This document shows, in pieces, positions 35,379 to 43,378 of a DNA stretch of 64,000 nucleotides. The notes below the pieces were generated by a model. That model was not told where the DNA came from. It saw only the letters and a list, made by a program, of their open reading frames with translations, and did not search any database. The position numbers were made by a program, and so were the translations under genes. Position 1 is the first letter of the stretch. Each line of letters begins with the position of its first letter. Origin of the DNA: Aldehydirespirator sp965116865 (GTDB taxonomy: Bacteria > Actinomycetota > Acidimicrobiia > Acidimicrobiales > Aldehydirespiratoraceae); the NCBI GenBank assembly GCA_965116865.1, contig OZ220727.1, positions 1 through 64,000 of the forward strand, in the 5' to 3' direction.

Positions 35379-35862
35379 GTCGCAGCCGAGTCCGCGACGT
35401 GCCGGCGTCCGCCGTCTCGCAAGCCTGAGAAGAACCGGCGACATCCGTTGTCGCGGCACCGGAGTCCGCGACGTGCTGGCGTCCGCCGTCTCGCAAGCCT
35501 GAGAAGAACCGGCGACATCCGTTGTCGCGGCACCGGAGTCCGCGACGTGCTGGCGTCCGCCGTCTCGCAAGCCTGAGAAGAACCGGCGGCATCCGTTGTC
35601 GCAGCCGAGTCCGCGACGTGCTGGCGTCCGCCGTCTCGCAAGCCTGAGAAGAACCGGCGGCATCCGTTGTCGCAGCCGAGTCCGCGACGTGTCGGCGTCC
35701 GCCGTCTCGCAAGCCTGAGAAGAACCGGCGGCATCCGTTGTCGCGGCACCGGAGTCCGCGACGTGTCGGCGTCCGCCGTCTCGCAAGCCTGAGAAGAACC
35801 GGCGGCATCCGTTGTCGCGGCACCGGAGTCCGCGACGTGTCGGCGTCCGCCGTCTCGCAAGC
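35379..35862. repeat. 71/74-bp tandem array upstream of menF
   Basis: A 46-49-bp repeat containing tccgcgacgtg and gtccgccgtctcgcaagc occurs eight times (core at 35391, 35465, 35539, 35610, 35681, 35755, 35829 and partial edges). Spacing is 74 or 71 bp because of a 3-bp variant. Inserts of ~25 bp (ctgagaagaaccggcg...) separate the copies. Apparent long frames through it are artefacts. Confidence 0.92.
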
Positions 35863-36003
35863 AGCGGCGCCGGCTCGGTCGGCATGTCGGCCGCGGGGTG
35901 GCCGGATGCGATTATCGGGCTGATGGTATGTCTCGGTCGGCATGTCGGCCGCGGGGCGGCCGGATCCGCGGGCGAGGGCTCGCTTCAGGCCCCGACTCGT
36001 AGC

Positions 36004-38016
36004 ATGGTGGGCGTGCCCGACAGCGTCGCCGCGGCCGAAGCCGATCAAGCCGGCCTGATGCTCGACCGGGCCGGCTTGGCCGAGCGGGCCGGCGTGCCCG
36101 CCTTCGTGGTTGACCTGGTGATCGACGCCGGCCTGCTGGCGCCCGCGGGCAACGGCTCCGAAGGCGAGCGTTTCGGCTCCGACGACGTCGAGATGCTGGC
36201 CGCGGCCCGGACCCTGGTCGGCGAGGGCGTCGCCGTCGAGGAGCTGGCCGCGCTGGCCATGCGCCACGCCACCAACGTCGAGAACATGATCGACGACTCC
36301 ATCGACCTGCTCAAGCGCCACATCAAGCGGGGCAGTCCCGACCGGGCCGAGCTGCTCGCCAGCGTGAACCGGCTCGTCCCGGTGGCCACCAAGCTGGTGA
36401 CCGGCCACTTCGAGAGGACCCTGTGGGCCCGGGCCACGGCCCGCGTGGCCGACGATCCCGCCATCGCAGCCGGCACCGTCCTCGTCGGGGCGCGGCGCCT
36501 CGACCGGCGTGTCGACCCGCTCGCGGTCTACGCCTCGGCCGGCGCCTACCGCCTGAGCGCCGTGTGGCTGCGCCCGGACCTGAGGGTGGGCTTGGCTGCC
36601 GTCGGCGCGGTCGAGGCCATCGAGCCGACAGGCCGCGACCGGTTCTCGGCCGCTTCGGCGGCGCGGGCCGTCCTCGCGGCCCGGATCCGTCGCGTCGGAC
36701 CACCGGAGGCGCCGGCGCCGGTTCTGGTGGGCGGGTTCTCGTTCATGGCGAGCAGCGAGGCCGCCGGCAACGACTCGCAGCCCGCGGGGCCGGAATGCTC
36801 GGCGACGGGCTCGGCCAATGCGGTGAGCCGGCAGGCCGCCGGCAACGACTCGCAGCCCGCGGGGCCGGAATGCTCGGCGACGGGCTCGGCCAATGCGGTG
36901 AGCCGGCAGGCCGCCGGCAACGACTCGCAGCCGCCCAGCGACAACTACAGCGCCGGTCTGCGCCGGGGCCCGTCCTGGCACGGGTTCGGAGAGTGCCGGA
37001 TGGTGCTGCCCGAGTTGACTGTGATCGACCGCGAGGACGGCGCCTGGGTGCTGGCCGCAACCCGGGTCGGCGCCGACGGCGACGAGGCGGCCGCCGAGGC
37101 CGCGCTCCAGCGGCGGCTGGCAGCCTTCGAGGCGGAGCCGCTGCCGGCTGTCGGCGGCCCCGTCGACCCGGCCGGCCGGGCCGCGGCTCCGGTGGAGTGC
37201 GACCGCGACGACCGCTACGAGGCTCTCGTCTCCGAAGCCGTCGCCGCCATCGGCCGGCGTGCCTTCCACAAAGTGGTGCTGGCCCGAACGCTCACGCTCG
37301 ACCGGGGCCTCGACGTCGTCGCGGTCCTCGACCGGCTCCGGCAGGGCAACCCGGCCTGCGCGACCTTCGCCTTCTCAGTCGGCGAGACGACCTTCCTGGG
37401 GGCTACGCCCGAGGAACTCGTCACGCTCGACGGCTCACGGCTGCACACCGTTGCTCTGGCCGGGACCGCCCCACGGGGCGACACCCCCGAAACGGACGAG
37501 CGTCTCGCCGCCGGGCTGCTGGCCTCGGCCAAGAACCGGTCCGAGCACCGCTTCGTGGTGCATGGCATCACCGGGGCGCTGACCGGTCTGGGTCTGGTGG
37601 ACCCCGCGCCGACCGAGCCCGGACTGATGCGTCTCAGCCGTGTCCAGCACCTGTGCACGCCCATCACCGCGGAAGTGCAGCGCCGACGGACCGGAGCGAG
37701 CGACATGGACGTGCTGCGGGCCGCCGGCGTGTTGCATCCCACCGCAGCCGTCGGGGGCGCCCCCACCGGCGCCTCCCTGGAGTTCATCGCCCGCCATGAA
37801 GGCTTCGACCGGGGCTGGTATGCGGCCCCGGTGGGATGGTGCGACCTCGACGGCAACGGCGAGATGGGAGTCGCGCTGCGTTGCGCGCTGACCGGACCGG
37901 AAGGATCATGCCTGTTCGCCGGCGCCGGGGTCGTCGCCGACTCCGTTCCGGCGGAGGAGCTCACCGAGACGGCGTACAAACTTCGAGCCTTCCTGGACGC
38001 AATCGACGAGCCCTGA
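36004..38016 (+). CDS. menF: Isochorismate synthase with N-terminal MerR-like domain
   Basis: The C-terminal ~480 residues are an isochorismate synthase, converting chorismate to isochorismate for menaquinone. Motifs: RAFHKVVLARTLTL with the catalytic lysine, FLGATPEELVTL, LHTVALAGTAPRG, RFVVHGI, HLCTPITAEV, LHPTAAVGGAPTG and DRGWYAAPVGW. Residues ~15-165 instead look like a MerR-type regulator: LAERAGVPAFVVDLVIDAG, RFGSDDVEMLAAARTLVGEG, then a helical dimerisation part (NVENMIDDSIDLLKRHIKRG). Such a fusion is unusual and suggests the enzyme or its gene is self-regulated. A 75-bp in-frame repeat sits near residue 255. The start is the ATG at 36004; a later ATG at 36058 is possible. Confidence 0.85.
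   Translation: MVGVPDSVAAAEADQAGLMLDRAGLAERAGVPAFVVDLVIDAGLLAPAGNGSEGERFGSDDVEMLAAARTLVGEGVAVEELAALAMRHATNVENMIDDSIDLLKRHIKRGSPDRAELLASVNRLVPVATKLVTGHFERTLWARATARVADDPAIAAGTVLVGARRLDRRVDPLAVYASAGAYRLSAVWLRPDLRVGLAAVGAVEAIEPTGRDRFSAASAARAVLAARIRRVGPPEAPAPVLVGGFSFMASSEAAGNDSQPAGPECSATGSANAVSRQAAGNDSQPAGPECSATGSANAVSRQAAGNDSQPPSDNYSAGLRRGPSWHGFGECRMVLPELTVIDREDGAWVLAATRVGADGDEAAAEAALQRRLAAFEAEPLPAVGGPVDPAGRAAAPVECDRDDRYEALVSEAVAAIGRRAFHKVVLARTLTLDRGLDVVAVLDRLRQGNPACATFAFSVGETTFLGATPEELVTLDGSRLHTVALAGTAPRGDTPETDERLAAGLLASAKNRSEHRFVVHGITGALTGLGLVDPAPTEPGLMRLSRVQHLCTPITAEVQRRRTGASDMDVLRAAGVLHPTAAVGGAPTGASLEFIARHEGFDRGWYAAPVGWCDLDGNGEMGVALRCALTGPEGSCLFAGAGVVADSVPAEELTETAYKLRAFLDAIDEP
36758..36932. 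repeat. 75-bp in-frame repeat in menF
   Basis: A 25-bp sequence beginning aggccgccggcaacgactcg occurs at 36758, 36833 and 36908, with identical 50-bp inserts. It adds two 25-residue blocks (AAGNDSQPAGPECSATGSAN and the next five residues) to the enzyme before its catalytic core. Confidence 0.9.
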
Positions 38017-38168
38017 TCAGAGGCCGAGCGGGTAGGCGGTGATTCGTGACGATTCTGGCGAGGCGTTCAGTTGGGCCGCGGCCCGAGCAGCCTGCGAGCG
38101 CAGAGAACAAGAGCGGAAGCATCACCGCTGCGGCACGACGGTCTTCCACCTGCTCACGCTCGCTCCGC
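38017..38168 (+). repeat. Dispersed structured element, copy C
   Basis: It begins TCAGAGGCCGAGCGGGTAGG directly after the menF stop and shares the GGCCCGAGCAGCC and CGCAGAGAACAAGAGCGG blocks with the other copies, but is the most diverged. It fills most of the menF-menD gap, so the two may still be transcribed together through it. Confidence 0.75.
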
Positions 38169-38200
38169 GTGCTCGCTGTCGCCCAACCCGCGACTCGGCC

Positions 38201-40147
38201 ATGACCGACGCCGTCTACCGCACCGTCGCGGCTTTCGCGGCCCGGCTGGCCGCGCTCGGGACGACCGAGGCGGTGATCAGTCCCGGATCCCGTTCGACTC
38301 CGCTGACTCTGTGCTTCGACGCCCAGCCCGGGATGCGAAGCTGGATTCAACTCGACGAGCGCTCCGCAGGATTCTTCGCTCTCGGCATGGGCCGGGCCTC
38401 GGGCCGGCCCGCGGTGCTGGTATGCACCTCGGGAACCGCGGCCGCCAACTACCTGCCCGCTGTGGTGGAGTCCTTCCACGCGGGCATTCCCATGATCGTG
38501 TGCACCGCCGACCGTCCCGCGGAACTGCGGGGCTGGGGCTCGCCCCAGACCATCGACCAGGTGGGCCTGTACGGGACAGCCGTGCGTTGGAGCATCGACC
38601 TGCCGACGCCCGACGAGGCCGGTCCCGGCACCGCCGCCGGATGGGCCGAGACGGCTGTCGCGTCGGCTTCGGGCCGCGACCCCGGGCCGGTCCATCTCAA
38701 CTGGCCCCTGCGGGAGCCGCTGGAACCGATGCCGACCCTTCAGGAGCCGGTGGCCCACCGCTCGATCCCCAGCAGTTGCGCCGCGCAGTCGCTGGAACCG
38801 ATGCCGACCCTTCAGGAGCCGGTGGCATCTTCCGCGGAGACCGGCGCCGGGCATGCCGACGAGCACGACGAGACTTGGAATGAGCCCATTGGCGGTAGCC
38901 CTCCAGCGGAGACCGGCGCCGGGCATGCCGACGAGCACGACGGTCAGGCTCCGTCGGCGCAGCTGGCGCAGCTGGCCGGGATCGTTGCCGAATGCGAGCG
39001 GGGGGTGGTGGTGGCCGGGCCGTGGCCCGGCGGGGGACTGGACCGCGAACGGCGCTGGGCCGCCGCCGCCGAGCGGTTCGCTGCCTGGGCCGGCTGGCCC
39101 CTCGTGGGCGAGCCCGTGGCCCATGTCCGGGGCCGCTCCCATCCGGGAGGCAACCAGGAGCGGTCACGGTGTGTGGTCGCCACCGCCGACCACTTGCTGG
39201 CCGACGAGACCCTCGGCGAGGCGCTGCGGCCCGATGCGGCCGTTCTGGTCGGGCGCACCGCCACCACCAAGCCGGTCAGGCAGTGGCTGGAGCGCACCCG
39301 CCCCCGACACGTCGTGCTCATCGACCCCGAGGACCGCTGGAAGCACGCCGTGTTCCGCCTGACCGGCCATGTGCCGGCCTCCGTGAAGGCACTGAGCACT
39401 GTCACATCCGGTGCAGCCCCGCCGGGGCGAGGCCGCGATGGCGACTGGCTCGACACCTGGGCCAAGCTCGACCGAGCCGCTCGCAGCGCCATAGGCGAGG
39501 CCATCGACGACCGCCTGCTGCTGTCGGCCCGAGCCGCCCGGGTGCTTGCCGGCGCCCTGCCAGCCGACGCAGTGCTGGTCGCCACCAACTCGTTGCCGGT
39601 GAGGGACCTCGACGCTTTCGTGTTCGATACGGGATCGGTCACCTGCTGTGCCAACCGGGGCGCGGCCGGCATCGACGGCTCCGCCTCCACCGCCCTGGGT
39701 ATCGCCGCAGCCGACCCGTCCAGGGTCGTGGCCCTCTACACCGGCGACCTCGCGCTGCTCCACGATCTGAGCGGCCTCGCTGCCGCGGCCCGTCTCGGGC
39801 TGCACCTGATAGTGGTGTGCGTGGACAACGACGGAGGCGAGATCTTCTCGCTGCTTCCGGTGGCCGACCGCGTGCCGGCCCGGGACTTCGAGCGCTTGTT
39901 CCGCACCCCGCACGGCCTCGACCTGTGCGGTCTCGACGGCTTCGCCGGCATCCGAGTCCGCCGAGTGAAGACGGCGGCCAAGCTGGACAGCGCCGTGCGC
40001 GCTGCTGCCGAGACCCCGACTCCAGGTGTCGATCTGCTGGTCGTCGCCATCGACCGGGACGAGGACGTGGCCCAGCGCCGCGCCCTGACGGCAGCCGCCC
40101 AACAGGCCGCCCAACAGGCGCTGGACGCTGTCGAAGGGCGACGTTGA
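38201..40147 (+). CDS. menD: MenD, SEPHCHC synthase (thiamine-diphosphate enzyme)
   Basis: This enzyme joins isochorismate with 2-oxoglutarate. The 648-residue product shows MenD motifs: AVISPGSRSTPL near residue 24, LDERSAGFFALGMGRASGRP with the catalytic Glu, CTSGTAAANYLPAVVE, ADRPAELRGWGSPQTIDQ, NSLPVRDLD, ANRGAAGIDG, and the ThDP site TGDLALLHD...VVCVDNDGGEIF. It is somewhat longer than usual because of two independent 72-bp in-frame insertions at residues ~173-250, a linker between domains. Its TGA overlaps the TTG start of menH. Confidence 0.92.
   Translation: MTDAVYRTVAAFAARLAALGTTEAVISPGSRSTPLTLCFDAQPGMRSWIQLDERSAGFFALGMGRASGRPAVLVCTSGTAAANYLPAVVESFHAGIPMIVCTADRPAELRGWGSPQTIDQVGLYGTAVRWSIDLPTPDEAGPGTAAGWAETAVASASGRDPGPVHLNWPLREPLEPMPTLQEPVAHRSIPSSCAAQSLEPMPTLQEPVASSAETGAGHADEHDETWNEPIGGSPPAETGAGHADEHDGQAPSAQLAQLAGIVAECERGVVVAGPWPGGGLDRERRWAAAAERFAAWAGWPLVGEPVAHVRGRSHPGGNQERSRCVVATADHLLADETLGEALRPDAAVLVGRTATTKPVRQWLERTRPRHVVLIDPEDRWKHAVFRLTGHVPASVKALSTVTSGAAPPGRGRDGDWLDTWAKLDRAARSAIGEAIDDRLLLSARAARVLAGALPADAVLVATNSLPVRDLDAFVFDTGSVTCCANRGAAGIDGSASTALGIAAADPSRVVALYTGDLALLHDLSGLAAAARLGLHLIVVCVDNDGGEIFSLLPVADRVPARDFERLFRTPHGLDLCGLDGFAGIRVRRVKTAAKLDSAVRAAAETPTPGVDLLVVAIDRDEDVAQRRALTAAAQQAAQQALDAVEGRR
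38718..38942. repeat. Two 37-bp/35-bp repeat-insert-repeat modules in menD
   Basis: Module 1: 37-bp repeats at 38718-38754 and 38790-38826 with a 35-bp insert. Module 2: unrelated 37-bp repeats at 38834-38870 and 38906-38942 with a different 35-bp insert. Each repeat pair is exact. Both periods are 72 bp, so the reading frame holds. Confidence 0.93.
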
Positions 40148-41013
40148 GGACTGGTCAGCTTCTCCGGATCCGAGTCGATGGGGTCGACTTGGCCGTGACT
40201 GCGAGCGGCCCGGCAGCGGGCGTGCCCGTCGTTGTGCTGCACGGGTTCACCGGGTCGGCGCAGGCCATGGATCCCCTCAGCGAGCGTCTAGCGGCCCGGC
40301 TGACCGCTCGGATGATCTGCCCGGACCTGGTCGGCCACGGACGATCGGATGCGCCTGCAGACCTCGACTGCTACCGGATCGAGTCGATAGCCGAGCAGGT
40401 GACGGGCCTAGCCGACGCTCTCGGATGCGAGACGTTCCACCTCGTCGGCTACTCGATGGGTGGTCGGGTGGCGCTCACGCTCGGATGCACGGCGTCGCGG
40501 CGGCTGCGTTCGCTCACCTTGATCGGTGCCTCCGCCGGAATCGCAGACCCGGCCGAGCGCCGTCGCCGAGCCGAAGCCGACGAGGCCCGTGCGGAGTGCC
40601 TCGCCGCGGACCTCGAAGCCTTCGTGGACTCATGGATGGCCGACCCCCTGTTCGCGGGCCAGGCCGCGTTGGGCGAAGCCCACCTGCGAGCCGCCCGAGC
40701 CCAGCGGTTGGAGTCCAACCCCGAAGGCCTGGCCCGCTGCCTGACGGCATGCGGGACCGCAGCGATGGAACCGCTGCACGAACGTCTGGGGGGCTGCGAC
40801 ACGCCTACCCGGCTGCTGGTCGGTGCCCACGACCACAAGTTCTGTGCCATCGCGGACGAACTAGCGGCCCGGCTGCCCCGGTCCGGCGTCGTCCGCATCG
40901 ACGGCGCGGGACACGCCGCCCACCTGGAGCAGCCCGACGCCACCGCCGCCGCGACGGCGGACCTCATTGCCGGGGCGGAAGCCGACCGAGCCGCAGAAGG
41001 AGGCCGCGAGTGA
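40144..41013 (+). CDS. menH: MenH-like alpha/beta hydrolase (SHCHC synthase)
   Basis: A 289-residue alpha/beta hydrolase expected to eliminate pyruvate from SEPHCHC. It has VVVLHGFTGSAQAMDPL (oxyanion hole), the nucleophile elbow LVGYSMGGRVAL and a late GAGHAAHLEQP histidine. The start is a TTG at 40144 that overlaps the menD TGA (TTGA); no better start lies near. A start at the GTG at 40195 would remove the first strand. Its TGA (41011-41013) lies in a triplicated sequence that also carries the menC start, so translation is coupled to what follows. Confidence 0.85.
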   Translation: MRTGQLLRIRVDGVDLAVTASGPAAGVPVVVLHGFTGSAQAMDPLSERLAARLTARMICPDLVGHGRSDAPADLDCYRIESIAEQVTGLADALGCETFHLVGYSMGGRVALTLGCTASRRLRSLTLIGASAGIADPAERRRRAEADEARAECLAADLEAFVDSWMADPLFAGQAALGEAHLRAARAQRLESNPEGLARCLTACGTAAMEPLHERLGGCDTPTRLLVGAHDHKFCAIADELAARLPRSGVVRIDGAGHAAHLEQPDATAAATADLIAGAEADRAAEGGRE

Positions 41014-41176
41014 CCCGACTGCATGCTGGATGGTCGCCGCGCGATGCAATGCCGCCGGATACGGCCGCAGAAGGAGGCCGCGAGTGACCCGACTGCATGC
41101 TGGACGGTCGCCGCGCGATGCAACGCCGCCGGATACGGCCGCAGAAGGAGGCCGCGAGTGACCCGACTGCATGCTG
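40990..41176. repeat. Triplicated menH/menC junction: 39-bp repeat x3, 35-bp inserts x2
   Basis: The 39-bp repeat (40990-41028, 41064-41102, 41138-41176) contains a Shine-Dalgarno AGAAGGAGG, a stop codon and an overlapping GTG start (GAGTGACC). The first copy holds the menH stop and the third the menC start. The two 35-bp inserts differ by two bases. The period is 74 bp. Confidence 0.93.
41010..41161 (+). other. Two chained 25-codon minicistrons between menH and menC
   Basis: GTG 41010 to TGA 41087 and GTG 41084 to TGA 41161 each encode the same 25-residue peptide (VTRLHAGWSPRDAMPPDTAA and five more residues). Each starts in the previous stop (GTGA) with AAGGAGG in front. They arose by duplication of the gene junction. 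The peptides need not have a function, but ribosomes could pass from menH to menC through them. Confidence 0.5.
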
Positions 41177-42312
41177 TGCTGCATCCCTTCCGGCTGGCCC
41201 TGAAGGCTCCGATCGCGGCGGGCGGAGCTTCGATCTCCGGGGCGCCACTCCAACCGCCGGTCGGTCCACCGCTGAAGGCTCCGATCGTGACTGGCAGAGC
41301 TTCGATCCGGTTCCGGGCCGGATTCCTGGTGGCGCTGAGAGCGGACGGCGTCACTGGCTGGGGCGAGGCCAGCCCGCTTCCGGGATGGTCGCGCACCAGC
41401 CTGCTTGAGACCGAGGCAGCGCTGCGACGCTTCTCCGACGGTCTGGCCGACGGTGGTGAGGCCGCGCTGGGCGCCCTCCTTGCCGCAATGCGCGACAAGC
41501 CGCACGCGAGGGCGGGCGCAGCGGGCGCGTGGGCCGATCTGCAGGCCCGCCGCGAGGGCCGGCCCCTGGCCGAGCAGCTGGTCGCAGACCGCGCCGGGAC
41601 GGTCGCCTCCGAGGTGGCCGTCAATGCCCTCATCGCCACGCCGGAACCGTCGGAGGTCGAGCAGGCCGCTCGCGAAGCGGTCCTGGCCGGCTTCCCGGCA
41701 GCCAAGCTCAAGGTCGGCGCGGCCGATCCGGAGGTCGATGTTGCCCGCATACGAGCCGCACGCGCCGGGCTGGGCCCAGCCGCGGAGCTGCGTCTCGACG
41801 CGAACGGCGCCTGGGACGAGCACACCGCCCTCGATGTCCTGGATCGGGTTCACGACTGCAGGATCGCCTACTGCGAGGAGCCGGTCGCAGGGATAGCGGC
41901 CATCGCGGCCGTGGGCCGGCGCAGCCCGATCCCGGTAGCGGTCGACGAGTCGATCCGCAGCGAGTCCGACGTCGTGCGGGCCATGGATGCCGGAGTGACC
42001 GTACTGATCGTCAAGCCCCAGGCTCTCGGAGGTCCCGACGTTGGCCTCTCCGTCTCGCGTCGGGCGCTCCACGCCGGCGCGTCAGTGACTGTGACATCCT
42101 TCCTCGACTCGGCTGTGGGTGTTGTCCACGCCCTCCACTTGGCAGCCGTCGTGGACGCAGCCTCCTCCAAGCAAGGCAGGGCCCACGGCCTGGCCACGCC
42201 CGGCCTGCTCGCAGAGGACGTGGCCGAAGCGGTTCCCGCGGTCGCCGGAGCCATGGCGCTGCCGGCCGCTCCGGGCCTGGGGCTGGTCCCCGGCGTGAGC
42301 GCAGGTCCGTAG
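41158..42312 (+). CDS. menC: o-Succinylbenzoate synthase
   Basis: An enolase-superfamily enzyme that dehydrates SHCHC to o-succinylbenzoate. The 384-residue product has GEASPLPGWS, AKLKVGAAD with the catalytic lysine, ELRLDANGAW, YCEEPVAG, VAVDESI and LIVKPQALGG. The GTG start at 41158 lies in the third copy of the triplicated junction. Residues ~15-50 contain a 72-bp in-frame duplication (LKAPIAAGGASI / LKAPIVTGRASI), placing an extra 24 residues in the N-terminal capping domain. This completes menF-D-H-C; menB, menE and menA are not in the window. Confidence 0.88.
   Translation: MTRLHAVLHPFRLALKAPIAAGGASISGAPLQPPVGPPLKAPIVTGRASIRFRAGFLVALRADGVTGWGEASPLPGWSRTSLLETEAALRRFSDGLADGGEAALGALLAAMRDKPHARAGAAGAWADLQARREGRPLAEQLVADRAGTVASEVAVNALIATPEPSEVEQAAREAVLAGFPAAKLKVGAADPEVDVARIRAARAGLGPAAELRLDANGAWDEHTALDVLDRVHDCRIAYCEEPVAGIAAIAAVGRRSPIPVAVDESIRSESDVVRAMDAGVTVLIVKPQALGGPDVGLSVSRRALHAGASVTVTSFLDSAVGVVHALHLAAVVDAASSKQGRAHGLATPGLLAEDVAEAVPAVAGAMALPAAPGLGLVPGVSAGP
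41200..41307. repeat. 36-bp/36-bp repeat-insert-repeat in menC
   Basis: A 36-bp sequence starting ctgaaggctccgatcg occurs at 41200-41235 and 41272-41307 with four mismatches clustered in its middle. A 36-bp non-repeated insert separates the copies. The 72-bp period keeps the frame. Confidence 0.85.
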
Positions 42313-42340
42313 GCCGGCTCAGCGCTGTCCGTGGTTGTGC

Positions 42341-42521
42341 GGTCCGTTCCCGCCGGTCTCACGGGCTTGTGCGCGACTCGACGTCGGCGTCGCACAGGAT
42401 GACGATCCGCCCGGTCCGTTCCCGCCGGTCTCCCGGGCTTGTGCGCGACACCCCCGCCTGGTACGACTACGAGGTCACCGCCGAGGTCCGTTCCCGCCGG
42501 TCTCCCGGGCTTGTGCGCGAC
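42341..42521. CRISPR. CRISPR-like mini-array: 37-bp repeat x3 with two different 35-bp inserts
   Basis: Repeats at 42341-42377, 42413-42449 and 42485-42521 begin GGTCCGTTCCCGCCGG and are identical except one base in the first. The inserts at 42378-42412 and 42450-42484 are both 35 bp and unrelated to each other. It lies in the 385-bp gap after menC. There is no cas gene in the window and no AT-rich leader beside it, so it is not a confirmed CRISPR. The same 37/35 geometry recurs with other sequences elsewhere in this window. The rest of the gap holds nothing recognisable. Confidence 0.5.
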
Positions 42522-42697
42522 TGTGCTCGTGTGGACGGCCAAGCGTCTGCACGGTCGGCAGCCCCACCGGCGTCGATGGAGTCTGACCGACCCTCAACGT
42601 GTGCGGATCTGCATCTCTGCGCCACCCAGCATCAAGACCGGCGGGGGTGCCGGTAGCCTCCGGCGCGGCTACTGGGACACGAGGCGCCGGGAGACTC

Positions 42698-43309
42698 ATG
42701 GAGCTGCTGATTATCCGCCATGCCCGTCCCGTTCGCGACGAGGCCCCACAAGGCGGTTCCGCCGATCCCGACCTGTCCGACGTCGGGCGCCTCCAAGCGG
42801 AGGCCACCGCCGGCCACCTGATCGACGAGGGGGTCGACCACATCGTGTCGTCGCCGATGAGGCGGGCGGTGCGCACCGCCGAGCCCCTGGCCGAGCGGCT
42901 CGGCCTCGCCGTTGAGATTCTCGACGACCTGCGCGAGTCCGACCACCGGTCCAGGACCTACGTGCCCGTGGAGGAGTTCAGCCGCGACGACCCGGCCACC
43001 GCCCATTACTACGACCGCGGCGCCGGCCTCGCAGAGGCGATCTTCTCGGACGGGTACGACGAGTTCCGGTCACGGGTGGAGCGGGGCTTCGAGCACGTGG
43101 TCCGCGCCAACCGGTCGCGCACGGTGGCCGTGTTCTGCCACGCCATAGTGACCGGCGTGTACCTGCAGGTCCTGCTGGGCACCGAGAGCCCGCTGCTGAT
43201 GCTGGTCGACTACTGCGGGATCACCCGTGTTGCGGCGGCCGGCGACGGCCTGCGCACCGTGCGCTCCGTGAACGAGACCCACCATGTGCGCCACCTGCTG
43301 GAGCGGTGA
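42698..43309 (+). CDS. Histidine phosphatase (phosphoglycerate-mutase-like) family protein
   Basis: A 203-residue protein with the RHG-type motif LLIIRHARPVRDE, where the histidine is phosphorylated, SSPMRRAVRTAEPLAERL, a Glu in DLRESDH, and the second histidine in VAVFCHAIVTG. This places it among broad-specificity phosphatases rather than glycolytic mutases. It starts at the ATG at 42698. The next gene on this strand, a nucleotidyltransferase, follows after 69 bp. Substrate unknown. Confidence 0.82.
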   Translation: MELLIIRHARPVRDEAPQGGSADPDLSDVGRLQAEATAGHLIDEGVDHIVSSPMRRAVRTAEPLAERLGLAVEILDDLRESDHRSRTYVPVEEFSRDDPATAHYYDRGAGLAEAIFSDGYDEFRSRVERGFEHVVRANRSRTVAVFCHAIVTGVYLQVLLGTESPLLMLVDYCGITRVAAAGDGLRTVRSVNETHHVRHLLER

Positions 43310-43378
43310 CGGTGCGGCGAGTCGGGCCGCGGAGGCGGTGAGGCGTCCCGCAGCCTCGGCATCGGGGCGCTGAGCGGG

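Noticed and set aside
34874..35885. Long minus-strand frames through the 71/74-bp array
   Set aside because: Only the DUF2269 frame has membrane-protein features. The rest read through repeats in rotating phase.
42341..42521. A functional CRISPR-Cas locus
   Set aside because: Spacing fits, but there is no cas gene or leader and only three repeats. The same geometry with other sequences occurs inside ordinary genes here. Kept as CRISPR-like only.
28200..42530. Diversity-generating retroelement as the cause of the repeat pairs
   Set aside because: There is no reverse transcriptase, and differences between repeat copies are few and not biased to adenine positions.
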